From: Trogon surrucura
Taxonomy: Eukaryota; Chordata; Aves; Trogoniformes; Trogonidae
Length of the DNA: 64,000 nucleotides
Assembly (NCBI GenBank): GCA_020746105.1
Contig: CM036620.1
Coordinates: 1-64,000 of the forward strand
Direction: 5' to 3'
Shown piece by piece: positions 12,561-24,869 of this stretch; position 1 is the stretch's first letter, and each line of letters starts with the position of its first letter. The translations under genes were made by a program, and so were the position numbers. The notes below the pieces were generated by a model. That model had not been told where the DNA came from. It searched no databases and saw only the letters and a list, made by a program, of their open reading frames with translations.

Positions 12561-15500
12561 CTGTCCTGTACGGGATCAGCAGGGAAATCCTGCACGTCAG
12601 GACTTCTCCCTTACAGCCAGGTGGAGGACACCACACAGCTCCTGCCTCTGCTGCTTTTCACCACTGAAAGGACAGAACTGCCTCCCTGCCTGGCAGTGCC
12701 AGAGCGCCAGACACCCCATCACATATGTACCGTTGTCCCTTCCGTAACAGCGCTTTGCAACCCCACGAGTGTCCTACCTCACGCATCTGGTGGGGGACAA
12801 CACGGGAAGCGGAAGAGAAGCTTCCTTGCATCTTCGTGGTTTATAAGTATGCTGGATCACAAGGCTGACGTCGTTTCTAATCTGAAGGAATGAAGTAGGA
12901 AAACTGTCTTGCAGATTAGTACACAGAACTTAGCACAGGTTATCTGCAGCACAGGGCATTCGCATTTTGAACAGGCTACAGAAAGGGTATCATTATCAAG
13001 TACTAAATATAACACTAAAAGACACGGTGTATTGGAGGGTGAACTTGCCTTTCAAATTGCTTCCATAGCAGTGTCTCAAACAGTTCTGAGGCAGCAGATA
13101 GGCCATATGCCTCTGAAAGTATTATCCACAATTTCCGTATTAATGCTAATAGCAAGATGAACTATACTTTTCGCTTCTCTCTGTAAGAAACCTACACTAG
13201 TGTGCAGTGTAAAAACTATAAAAGTGAACATACATAATGGAAACACTGAGGTGAGACAAAAGTTTTCAGACAAATAATAAAATGGATGCAGGTCTCAGCA
13301 GGAAGAAAACAACATGATTCAAAGTGACAGCTAAAAATTTCAGCACGAGCAGCAATCTCTGGCTTTTACCTTTGGTGGAACTGTCAATCCCAAAGAAGAT
13401 TCTTCAGGCAACTGAAATAATGGTACTGCTACTTCTACTTCAGTCATGTTATTTTCTACTGGTGAGAGATGCAATTTAAAATAAACAAACAAACCCAACA
13501 ATAGGACTCCTTACAGAACACAAGCATAACTGAATCCTCTCTAAAACCTACAGTGTCAAATCATTGGCCAGAAGACTGTGATGTTTCGTACATCCAACAC
13601 ATCTTCCAGACTGTGGCCCGACTCTTGAGACTGCAACACCCTAAGTCAAAAAGGACTTCAGCAAAAATAAAACACAGACAATCCGCACACTCTAAGAGTG
13701 CAACTACCTAGGACCGTAGCCAAGAAAAGGAGGGTTAGACAAGAGCCAAGCCGAGTTCAACACGACAGCTTAAGTTCCCTATTACTGAGCTTTTATTTAC
13801 AATCTTTCAAGTATTAGCAGAAAACCTTGCTTATGCATTTTAATTCAGATTTTAGACCCCGGAGCTTTTCCCAGCCACTTCACTGTGGTCCTTAAAGTGT
13901 CTAAAATAGCACGTTCGCTCTGCAATATCCTACTGCAGCTGTTAAGGAGAATCTCTCATTTCATACAGCCATCACAGTTCTTGAAGAGCGCTGAAGAAGA
14001 ACATGTTGGGTTTCAAATACCTTTTGCTTTTTTGGACTGCCCTGGTGAGTGACAAAGAGGGAGGCCAATTCCAGGTACTTCCACGGCTCCAGAAGTTAAA
14101 AAAATATTTGTAGCCCAAACTGGACACTAGATCTTTAAACACCAGAGCGCAGTGACTGCCGCAAACCAAACCAGTACGTGTAAGGAGTCGCCCCTCATCA
14201 CTAACTAACGACTGGCACGCTCTCAGCGCCGACTTCCGAGATCGCAGCAGTTTCGCACTTCTCTATTATTTCTTTTCCGTTTCTTCCACGGAAGTGCTGC
14301 ACGTTACAAGCGAGTTTAGCCTTTTTCAGACAACCAAACATATATCGTGTCCCAGGGAGCTTAACCCCACATGCTTTAGAAGAGTCATCCTGATTTCCAA
14401 GAGAGGAAGAAAAAGGCCCTCTTAAAGCCGTGTTCGCAACCAATCCATCCTCTCACAGATGTAGTATTGCAGGAGGCATACTCTGCTTTTTCGCTTTGGT
14501 GAAAGAATCAGAAAGATCCAGTTCAACTGGTTATTCGGGTGATGGTCAGATTCCACCTGCTTCTAGAATCCTGTAACAACACATGTTCATCTAGCATTTA
14601 CAGGGAAGGACAGGAAGCAGAAACAAGTCATTTCTAAGCGCACTGGGACAGGACTAGGACACGCTGTGACACGTGCCCAGGCTGCCCGGCTCACCCAGCA
14701 GAAAGGGCTGTGCCATCGGTACGGGCAAACACGGGTGCGTTACACCTCAGCAGGAGCGATGAAGACTCATCACGGCTGGCCTGCACACTTAACTGCCTTT
14801 GCCGAGCTGGAAGAAGCAACTCTGCTATCCTGCCAGCCACAGTTTGTTTTCTTTCTGTCATGGTTTATTGCTAAGACATGGGTTTATCAAAACACCAAGA
14901 GGTAGGCAAGGGGATCTGGCAAAGTGACAACACGGTCATGAAATGAAATATTTTGGTTAAAATAAATTGTGGTTGGTTAGTTTGGATTCTGACTATGACC
15001 CCATCTGAAATTCTCAATGGGCATCTTTTCAGCTGTTTCTTGAACATTTTACGAACAGAAATGAGGGCTATGGAAAGAACTTGTGGTTTCGTTTTCAGCA
15101 GATATTTTGACACTGGCACTACTTCCAGAACAAAAAAGTAGTTCTGCAGTTTTTCTTAATATACTTTGAGGCCTGAGTCCTGCTCCAGGTGAAGCAGACA
15201 GCTGCTGTAGTCTGGTTGCCCGAGCTCAATCCTCACCAGACTACAGGGATTCACCAATTTCAATGTTATATGCACGGCCAAGATTCACAGTGGCCACACT
15301 TAAAAGATTGGCAGTGTTTTTTACAAAACTCTGAAGACAGTATTTACTTGCTATGTAAACTAGTATTACTTTATGATTTCAGCTGTAGTAAATCGCCTCA
15401 TGTAAGTGTTTGACCTAGGAATTAAAAAAAATGTTATTTAAATTTAGTGTCTTCCTTTTGAGGTGCCAGCAGAACTGATCCTGGTTATGCCTGAAGAGAA

Positions 15501-18500
15501 ACTCTGGGGAATGGAACAGCTGAACTCGTCCCAGAACGTGTGTCCATGGGGCAACGGCTGATGTGCACCCTTGTCAGCTTCCTGAATCTTCTACTGATAA
15601 AGGCAAAACGAGTCCTTTAAGCAGGCTAAGATGCATTAAGGAGTGTGTTGAACTCCGATACCGATCCAATGGCAGTAAAACCGACTAAAGCAGAATGAGA
15701 TGTAGTCTGAACTTGGCGCAGAAACAGTGTACGTATTTTTGCTTTTTTAATGAGGATGACTAAATGAGGTGTTAATTTCTTATTTTTCTCCCTCCCCCTT
15801 TCTTCTGTCCTGGTTTGCCAAACATAGTAGCTCAGTGGCATAATCATCAAATCGAGTTTGGAATAAAAGCTTACCTACCTTTCCTGTGTTTATAAAAACA
15901 AGACAAACATTTCAGTATGATATACTGTCAGGCTCCACAACTCAAAACACTGTCCAACTTCCTAAATCGTTTCCTCACACCATCTACATAAACGCCTCTG
16001 CCTTTGCGCACAACTTACAAATCACTTGGTAGAAATGTACAAATCTGGTCTTAGCCTAGAGAGCAGATCCCTACACAGAACACCTGCAGGGGCACGATAA
16101 GCTAAAAGACATGCGGACAGCAAGAAAAACCATCAGCACACAGCACGAATTCTGCGTATGCACTGGTGGGATTATACAGTGACTCTATCCTATCTAGTGC
16201 AGTCAACTCTGTGTTGACATACCACTGCAGACTGTTAAGACATAATGTGTAATTTTTTTTTCTTCCTCGCTCCCCTATTCTATTAAAAAACAGGGAAAAA
16301 ATAAATATGTCAAATAATGCTGCTCTCCAAGTAGGCATCAAGCTCCAGTGGCGTGTGCGTGCCTACAGACGCACTTACAGACATATTTGAGGCAAAATCC
16401 GTCTGAAGCTCTGGTTACGTGTAAACCAACTTGGTGTTTCTCCCCTTTAGCACTACCAAAGTCACTCGCCTTACAGTTGGGCAGAACTGGACTTGACAAG
16501 GCAATCGCTCAACTGCACTTAGTCTGCCACGGTCCTACAGAAAGAGAAGATCACCGGGTGCTTCTCATGTGTTCTCACCTGCGTCAGTGAGGAGAGGTTA
16601 TCCATAAACATCACACGTCTCCATGTGGGTCTGCAGATTTGCTCCCTCCTGGCATGGCCCTAGCAGCTCCTTGTCAGAACAGCTCCATCCCAAAAACACA
16701 GTGTCTGGCTTACAAACCAACCTGGCTTTTTTATTCCTTAGCCCCAGGGCACACAACAGGATTCAATGGTATTTAAGTTTATTTCAACTATGAGTAATTC
16801 CTGTGCCACTGTAAAGGCCAGCTTCACAACCCTCCAGCAGCCCGTTTCTGAAGTGCTCTTTAAAACCTCCAGCAAAAACTTCAAGGTTAGGTTTCCACTT
16901 TTCCAGAGCTCGCTGTGTAAAATGCACATACCTGGTAACTTTACAGTTATTTGTTCCCTCCACACAAGCATTCGGAAGTCCTGGGGAAGAGGAAACCACA
17001 AACACTCCTTCTGGGGGAAATGAAATAATTACACATTTGCATAACAAAGGCAATATTAGAAAAATAGAAGAATGTGTTCAGCATGTGAAGGCCACTCCCA
17101 TGCTTGCACTTACTAGTTGCCTGGCTTTCAGGCTTTCCAGAAATGACTTACAAAAGCAATCCCATGGCCGTGGCTCCTACATCGAGCTCTGAGCGCCGTC
17201 ATCTGGTGAACACCCCCGCCCCACAGCTTGCCCCTAGCTGGCTCGCATCAGCCCTCTGTGCAGCAGATGTTCGCCTGCCTCGGTCGGGTTCCCGTGTGCC
17301 ACCGAGTCTTCGGGTCAGTGACACCAGTTTGGCTCATGGCACCGTGTCTCCAGCCCCACAGCGTCACTCCCCTTGTCATCAGACTCCTGTTTCAAGTGTG
17401 TCATCCCGCCTGCCCCCACCAAGCCATCACTCCAGAGAAATCTTCTCACGGGATCTGGCCTCCTGACCCAGTTTGCAAGCTCCTCCACGGCCAGTTCTGA
17501 ATGACTCTCAGGTTAAACAGTATCACCTGCCTACGTCCCTCAGGAAAGCATGCTCCCACAGACAATGCTGTGGAGTTTACACCCTGCACAGCAGAACTGC
17601 ACAGCACGTCAGCCAGTGCTGCTGGGATCTGCGCTGCACAAACCACAGCACGGCAAGCCAGCTCTCAGCTTCTCCTGGGGAACAAAATGGCACTTGCTCT
17701 CTTTGAATCTCCCTGCTCTGGGTCTCGGAGACGTGCACGGACAACAGCCTTTCGCCAGGCAGGGTCACGGTGAGAAACTTGTACCAAATCGCTTCTGTGA
17801 TCCATCACGCTTGCTTTTTACCTCTTGCCAGGCTGGGTGGCTCAGGTGGCGAGTGCCAGACTCCACGCTTGGAGCTGCTTTCCCAGTCTAATTCCTCCTC
17901 TGCGGCCTGGAGATAACGCGCATCTTCCATCGTAGAGAACATCTACTGTGGGATCTCCAATAGCTCTGCCCGGAGTTGCACTGAAATAAAACATGCCTCA
18001 AGCGAACAATAGCGATGTTTTCTCTTCTTGTGAAGAGCGTCTACTGCACAGAGGGCTAATCTTGAAGCCACAGCTTCACTATATCCAGCACCCGTGGTTT
18101 TGTTTTCTACGCAGTGGGAACAGTGGCTTGGCCTCCACTGCTTGTCCTTGCCCGCCCAAAGGTTTTACTCATTTTTAATCTGATTTCTTTTTTCGTTGGG
18201 GGGAGTTGGAGTTAAGGCAGGATTTTCCCCTTCAGCCTCTTCGCTGATGGCCAAAAGGAAACCTTCTAATGGCCAGGTTGTATGCTGCATGGAGATCTTC
18301 TTGTTCTTTACACGAGTTAGGGGTCACCTGTGAAAATGTAACCACTGCCTCTACCTTACTTCTTCCAGCCTGAAGGAAGCAGCGAGATTGGCAAGGCTGC
18401 TGCTAGAATCAGGAATTACAGTTCACCAGGGCTGCCGTTTTCTGAGCGGATGCCTCGCTGCAGATCTAACAAATTCAAAAGTGGGGCCTAATTACAGCCA

Positions 18501-20296
18501 CTGCTTGAGTTCCTCAAGCAGTTGGCCTTCCACAAAACTACTTCTGGTCAGAGAACGCAAAGCTGTTTATGCCTCTCCGTAACATCACGCTTCATTTCAC
18601 GTAATTCAAAAAGTTTCTAAATACTTCGAAGCATCCTGTTGGGACCCTTAAAGAAGGAAGAACTTCAGACTTCGGTGTAAATGACTTTTCTTTTCCAAGC
18701 ATTGTATTTTGTACTAAATAATAACTCTTCCTCTGCTTCTGCTTACGGCTCAGCAGGAAGCTGCTCACCGCCTATCTTATGCTACACTTTGCAGCTTCGC
18801 TCTATTACACAAAATAGCAACAGCATTCCGAACACGGTTGCAACACCAAAGATCCAGAATCCACATAAAAAGAACAAAATTATGATTTTGGCAAGGAGGT
18901 AAAGAAACATAAAAGAATACAAAACATACACCAGCTATTAAAATCTATAGGCTCATGTAAGCGTTTAGACGTACTTGAAAAAACCATAAAAATCTCCCCA
19001 GTGGTATAAAATCTGGAGTTGTGGGGATCCTGTGCAAGGACGCACTGTCCCATCAACGCCTAAAATCAGCGATCTTGCAGCAGAGTGAAAAGTCTGTATC
19101 TGCAAAAAATTGAATGATGAGTGATGATACCAGAGTGTCCTCTCGGAATAGAAGAGAGAAATTTCCATTTACCTTACGTTTAAAGCAGGAAATAATTTAA
19201 GGCTGGGCAGTTTGCATTTGTTTCTGCTAAAAAGTCACAGAGCGTAAGACCATATACAGGAAATTCTCATGTAGGTATCAGTCCTTGGAGGAAAGCTTCT
19301 ATCTTTAATCAAGGTATGTCTTGTATGTCTGCTATGCTGTGTGTCTAGCCAGGGCTGAACAGAGACAAGATGCTGGAAAAACCACCGCTGACATTTTAGG
19401 AAAATGGACCGTAACACCACTTAGTTGCTTTTAGCCATTATCCTGTCTGTCCAAGAAAATGAACCCTTTCTTTAAAACGCAAGCCAGATGCCAGAAGCGT
19501 CCGGGGACAGATTCTCACTTACGGCAGAGGCTTGAGCTTGTTCCTATTAGGAATGGCAAGCGACTGGCACGCGTATTTTGAGAGGTTTACACTTAGAGTA
19601 CGTATTGGGACTTTTTTTTCTCCATTTATTTTTAGGAAATTGAATTTTCAACTTGAAGAGAGGACACCAGGAGATGAGCTCACAGGCAACGATGGGTGGG
19701 AAGGAATCAAATAAGCATCCTAAGCAGCCAGTAATTCTGCAAATTACTCAACGAGTACCAATCTTTGGCTGCAGATAATACAGTTTACTCTTAGTCACAA
19801 ACAAGGTTGATCACCCCAGTCAGAAATGGCACCGACTGACAAGGGTGAAGCTTCTTGTGCGTTTGCAGCCTTTCACTTACCTGTCTGCAGAGACACACGA
19901 TGCACTGGTGCACTCGCTGACCTGAAAACACGGAAAGCCCACTTCAATCCAGATTTCCTTCCACTTTCCTGCAGATGTAGGCACAGGATTCTCCTAGACT
20001 TCCTGCTGTTCTATGGAACCAAGAGCGTAGATAACTAAGATGAAAACAAAGGAAACCCAATTAGTGGAGATTCGCTTCTTAAGCGAAAAATGTCCGTCTA
20101 TTAAGTTCTACTTAATGTTATTTATTTACTATCATTCTGAGATTATCTTCTCCAAATTCCACTTCTTTTTAACATTATTTTAAATCTGATTAGACCGAGC
20201 CAGAAGAAGAACCATTCGTTGCAAGGAATGACAAATATAACTCTTACCCTTTCGATTAACTGTCCCTTCTACCAACCTTCACAACAAGGATTTCTC

Positions 20297-20841
20297 TCAC
20301 AATCACGGAATGTCAGGGGTTGGAAGGGATCTCAAAACATCATCTAGTCCAGCCCCCTTGCCAGAGCAGGATCACCTACAGTAGGTCACACAGGAACACA
20401 TCTGAATGTCTCCAGAGAAGGAGACTCCACAACCTCCCTGGGCAGCCTGTTCCAGTGCTCGGTCACCCTCACTGTGAAAAAGTTTTTTCAAATATTTTTA
20501 TGGAACCTCCTATGTTCAAGCTTGTGCCCATTGCCCCTGATCCTGTCATTGGAAGCCGCTGAAAAGAGCCTGGCTCCATCCTCCTGACACTCCCTCTTGA
20601 CATATTTACAAACATGAGTGAGGTCACCCCTCAGCCTCCTCTTCTCCAGGCTAAAGAGACCCAGCTCCTTCAGCCTTTCCTCACCAGGGAGATGTTCCAC
20701 TCCCTCCATCATCTTTGTGGCTGTGCTGGACTCTCTCAAGCAGTTCCCCGTCCCTCTTGAGCTGAGGGGCCCAGAACTGGACACAATATTCCAGATGTGG
20801 CCTCACCAGGGCACAGCAGAAGGGCAGGAGGACCTCTCTCT
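20297..20841 (-). mobile_element. CR1 LINE fragment, 5'-truncated
   Basis: This minus-strand CR1 3' fragment is closely related to the copy at 3733. It encodes [39 protein letters not shown] and [18 protein letters not shown] in the same order, and carries the CR1 tail motif at its low-coordinate end (tcacaatcacggaatgtcag on plus). It breaks off near 20841, about 100 bases sooner than the first copy. It lies downstream of CFAP299. Confidence 0.94.
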
Positions 20842-21648
20842 CCTTCGGTTTTCAAAAATTGCTCGGGCGTTGTGACCTTTTTTCTGGAAAAAAAAAAATT
20901 ACAGTCCAAAAGCTATTCTTTCCTATAAAGGCAGTTTTGCTGCAATGCTGTAAAAATATTCCTAAGTCAGTATCCAGCCCTTCCCTTGAGCTGCGTCAGA
21001 CATAGGGGCAGTCACGTAAAGCGGAGTCAGTGGCAGCGGCCCAGTTTTCAGCTGAGACCCGAGGAACGATGACAGTCTCTGTCGTTTGCTCCTGGTAAAT
21101 GAGGGCAAGGCCCACAAACAGCAAAGTGAGGAGAAGCCAGCCCTAGCAGAGCAAGGCCTTCCCTCTGGAGACATGTCTTGCCAATGCACACACCTCTGTG
21201 AAATCTAAGCCTTACCACAGTTGTCCTCATTACTATCCCGGGGAAGAAGCACCATTTCTCTTGGCCTGTCCGCTGTCCGAGCGGGCTTCCAGGGTGCCCC
21301 GTTGCCACCTGCACCGAGGCCAAGGGCTGCGGCAGGTGCCGGCATTCAGCCTGGCCCAGCGGCCACAAGCCCAGCACCTCGCGCTGCCCCGCCTCCTCCA
21401 TAGCTGCATCCAGGGACAAGTACGTGAACCTGCTGCAAAAAGCACAGGACAAAATGCTCTACGTAAACGCAAGATGTGACAGTAAAAGATTTTATGGTAT
21501 TTTGGAAATGGCAGAGCTCCACACAGTTCAAAGTTTTACAGGAAAGAAAACCATGCTTCTAAGTCTCTCTTAAATTATTGCAGCTTTCAAGTAACAACTT
21601 CCAGTCTGTAATTTTTGGAACACTGCCTTTCCTTGCAGTAAAGGGATT

Positions 21649-21654
21649 TTTAAT
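21649..21654 (-). other. CFAP299: Possible CFAP299 poly(A) signal (ATTAAA)
   Basis: The minus strand reads ATTAAA about 760 bases after the CFAP299 stop codon. It is the nearest hexamer of this kind that I noticed. A match of this length is expected often by chance, so it is only a candidate for the 3' end. Confidence 0.2.
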
Positions 21655-22414
21655 GTGTTGACTAAGGTCCAGGTTCTCAGCCTCTTCCAAAGGGAGCATC
21701 CTGTCCCTTACGGTCCAGGGAATGTTATCCACCCACTTTCAGCCTTGGTTTCCTCTACATTCAGCTCCACGTCCCTCCCTTCCCGACTAACTGCTGGCAA
21801 GCTGGTACTCGAACAGCAGCAGAACAGCAACAGGTGACAAGTCGCCTTCAAGGTACCACCAACACCATCAAAACACTGCAGATAACATTTACCTGTCTAT
21901 TTGGCGATACTTTTCCCTGCTACCCTGCGATGGCTTGGTCATATTACGTGGTGTTGACCCCCTAGGAGAGGTCCAAGCCTACCTGCAAAAAGAGAGTCTT
22001 CCAGAAGGAATTTAAAGTATTCTCTGGCTGAGAAACTATGGGATGGCAGTTCGGTTTCTTTACTGCAGGAAAGAACGCCGCGCCTCTGTCCCGGGCACCC
22101 TGCTACCTCACGAGCAGTGTGAATAGTCAGATCCCCGCCTTTCTCTTTCCCTTTAGGTACCTGTGCAACTCACATACTTCAGGGGCTTCCCCGGATCACA
22201 AACCAAATGCCCGGATACACAGACTCCACACTCTGGATGATGACTGCCTTCCACTTCCCTCAAGGTGACGCAGAAACCAATTGTAAAGCAGTGAAAAACC
22301 CACCCTTTCTTACACATAAACACAAGGGGGACATTACACAACTGTTTCTTTTTCTTTCAGATAACTTTAAGACAGCCGAAGAAATCAGCGGAAGGAGAGC
22401 CCCACAGATGGACC

Positions 22415-22510
22415 TTAGGTTCCTTTTCCAACAATATGGTCACAGATAACAATGCAGAGATAGAGACCTGTTTCCACAGGTGTCTGAGTAGTGTTATCTC
22501 CTGGGTAGGC
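22415..22510 (-). CDS. CFAP299: CFAP299 last coding exon
   Basis: This is the C-terminal exon of cilia- and flagella-associated protein 299 (formerly C4orf22), 31 codons plus TAA. The acceptor is tgctgtgtttcag|GCC (phase 0), matching the phase of the preceding exon at 24740. It reads AYPGDNTTQTPVETGLYLC followed by IVICDHIVGKGT and stop. It aligns with the mammalian end as I recall it, AQPGDNSTRS, then TELYTQAVIFDHISRRK: the PGDN.T, the LY and the VI.DHI residues agree at the same spacing, and the stop falls at the same place. It has diverged more than the two exons before it. The call rests on this spacing, the splice phase and its position 2.2 kb downstream of the penultimate exon. A search of transcripts would settle it. 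Confidence 0.85.
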   Translation of the reverse strand, partial: AYPGDNTTQTPVETGLYLCIVICDHIVGKGT

Positions 22511-24739
22511 CTGAAACACAGCATATGACAGACACCCAGTCAGGAAAGACATGATTTTTTTTATATTTTAAATTTTCATCTTGTTCGTTTGCAACTTGAA
22601 AGTTGAAGAAATGCAGTTAGCTCCGAGGGTGAGGATTTGTCCGCAAACATAAACATCCTGAGACCGGGAAGTTCGCTTCCCCTGCAATGCTATTAGCAGA
22701 TTCAAAGACAGCAATAGAATCCTTTTGGCTAAATACAACCAGGAACAAGCGCACCATCGACTGGTCAAAGAGGAAGTCGCTTGCAATGACCAGGCAGCTG
22801 GTATTAAGCCTGTTCATGCTGAACCCCATGAGAGAGAACGTGTACCACTGCAAGCAGTCCTCAAAGGCTCGCTCTCAAACGAGTGCTACAGAATAGCCAA
22901 AGCCAGGCAAATTACATGGGGACTCAAAAGCACATGCCCCAAAACCTATGTGGGGACACAAATGCTTCTTACTGCACAGAAACACCAAGGAGTGGGCTAT
23001 GTGTTACAGATGTTCTGCAGCTGCAGGAAGTTGGGCTGGTGGCCCTCTTTCAGTGCAGCCAAAACCATTTTTAGGTATGCGTTCTTGAACTTCTAACAAA
23101 CCAATGCACTTATTTTGAAATGCCTATAATTTGATATTTTGTACTGTTCCTATTCATACGCGACCATCTTTCATGGGAAACTCATCAAAGGAACCATCAT
23201 CCTATACCAGGTCTGTAAGAAACCCAAACAAATTATTGCCCTGTTCAATTCATGTCGGTTTTGAAGAGTAACCAAAGCCTGGGTGTGTTTGTCACATCCA
23301 ATCTGCAGTCCGAGACTTGGGTTGTAAAAATTAAATAAGCGTGGCTGGCATCAGAGAAACGCAGTCGGCTTCTTACAGAGGGAAGCTGTCTACAATGTTA
23401 TTAACTGTTCAGTTCTAAATGTGAAAGATAAAACGCCCAGAGCAATTTAATTGGCTTTTAACTACAGCTGAAAATAGGACATCCGGGTACGACTCAACCA
23501 TTTGCTTTGTTTGGGTTCAACTGTTATGTAAATAAATGGAAGAGACCAATCAACTTCAGCAATAACAGCATCAGAGCTGTTTTCAGATGACAGCAAAGCA
23601 CAGGTTTGTGCTCTCAACTGTATATGAGAGGCAAAGCGGCAACAACGCTCACCTGGCTTACAGCACTACTGAGGCACAAGTATAGTCTTTTATTCAACTG
23701 TAAATCCTTCCAAGACATTTACTGCCTGCCCTCCACAAGTAGACATATCTAGTGTCACGCATGTCTTTTATCAGAGGCAGGGTTTAAAATCCACATCTGA
23801 CAGTGACAATCCCAACCTGCTACAAGAACTTGATGTGGTCACTTGCCTTAGGATTTCTCAAATCCCCTGTATGAAGAAGGAAGAATAAAGTTTGGGCATG
23901 GTGTGGAAAGCCGGCTTTCGGTACACCGCTGCAGCACGGTGGGGGTAGAAGATGGCCCACACTTCAGATGCAGAAACCAATTCTGTCTGGATGTGCTGGT
24001 GTTCAGCATGCCCTGCCAGGGTTTGGTATACTACAGCTCCTGTAAGTTGCAGCTTTTGCTTAGAACAAGTCTAAATGTTTCCCTATTTTTTCCAACATTT
24101 ATTAATTATTATCCAATGTTGACTTATTTTTATCCAGCATTTACTCATTTTTATCCACCTTCACGCGCACTTTATGACAGGTGTGATTTTTAAGAGACAC
24201 AAGACCATCGGCCACAGGGTGGGCTACTAACATTTCAGCCATCTTTCCTTTTAGCTAGAGGTACGTGTAACGCTCCAAACAAAATGCATTCTCTTTCCAC
24301 ACCGAATGCACCTGCTTACACTCTCCCATGCGTCAGTCCTCACATCTTGCAATCACTCCCACTTTCCTCCTCAGCCTGCTCCCTTTTCGCCTTCCTGAGA
24401 ACTTCTGGGCAACTCGATTTACAGGACACAGCCCCAGCTTGCAGTCTGTACTGGCAGGAAAGGTATAAAAGAAACTCTACTTCAGAAACCTCTCAGTTTT
24501 ATCAGTCAGTTCAACTTGAGCAGGCCTAGACATGCTCAGTCAGAAACAAGGAAGGCTAAGTTTATCCCGACAGGAAGCAGGGCAGCTGCATTAACAAGGG
24601 GAATAGCACGTCCGACTAAGCCTGAAATATTAGGTATGTATCAATCAAGACACTATTTGCAATCAGACTCAAGAGTCTAGCAGGCAAATTCCACTACATA
24701 AAGGCAATTTAGAAGATTGGGGGGAAAAAAGACATTTAC
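22511..24739 (-). other. CFAP299: CFAP299 last intron
   Basis: This is a 2.2 kb intron with the donor aag|gtaaatg at its high-coordinate end and the acceptor tttcag at its low-coordinate end. It contains a degenerate 21-base tandem repeat (24089-24172) and no interspersed repeat that I recognise. Confidence 0.8.
24089..24172. repeat. Degenerate 21-bp tandem repeat, about four units
   Basis: Units begin at 24089, 24110, 24131 and 24152, exactly 21 bases apart, around a core ttatcca followed by a variable part and an actcattt-like end. The last unit is diverged or partial. In one plus frame this gives a seven-residue periodicity (FFPTFIN, YYPMLTY, FYPAFTH, FYP), which is a by-product of the repeat and not evidence of a gene. 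Confidence 0.75.
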
Positions 24740-24869
24740 CTTCAGATTCACATTTATTATTTTGACATCACTTTTGTTCTTGAAGAGTATTCCACAGGCA
24801 TTTTCTGCAGTCACGTGGTAATTTTGGCTGGAATTTGAAGTGCTGACATCGATAACCCAGTTAGAAAAG
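24740..24869 (-). CDS. CFAP299: CFAP299 penultimate coding exon
   Basis: This 130-base exon encodes FSNWVIDVSTSNSSQNYHVT, then AENACGILFKNKSDVKIINV and NLK. It corresponds to the mammalian CFAP299 segment NWDADIAVSNSSPNYQVIAD..GLLF.....KILNVDPK, with NW, SNSS, NY.V and the LFKNK..KIINV core clear. The acceptor is cattttcccag|c; that single base completes the serine codon opened by AG at the end of the previous exon, giving NTNM-S-FSNW, as in the mammalian DISFYNW. The donor is ctgaag|gtaaatg, phase 0. CFAP299 proteins (DUF4464 family, as I recall it) are linked to cilia and flagella and to spermatogenesis; no enzymatic motif is known or seen. Confidence 0.93.

Larger units (their letters stand above)
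12561..22414. other. BMP3 - CFAP299 intergenic region, including CFAP299 3' UTR
   Basis: About 10 kb separates the BMP3 promoter region from the CFAP299 stop codon, and both genes are on the minus strand. The only element I can name is the CR1 fragment at 20297-20841. The part just below 22415 must include the CFAP299 3' UTR, whose end I cannot fix. No coding exon is recognised; the open frames are short and without family resemblance. Distal BMP3 regulatory elements could lie here, but nothing in the sequence identifies one. Confidence 0.6.

Noticed and set aside
22617-22853. Minus-strand frame with SDFLFDQSMVR as a possible CFAP299 end
   Set aside because: Only a three-residue resemblance, no stop at the right distance and no suitable acceptor; it lies within the last intron.
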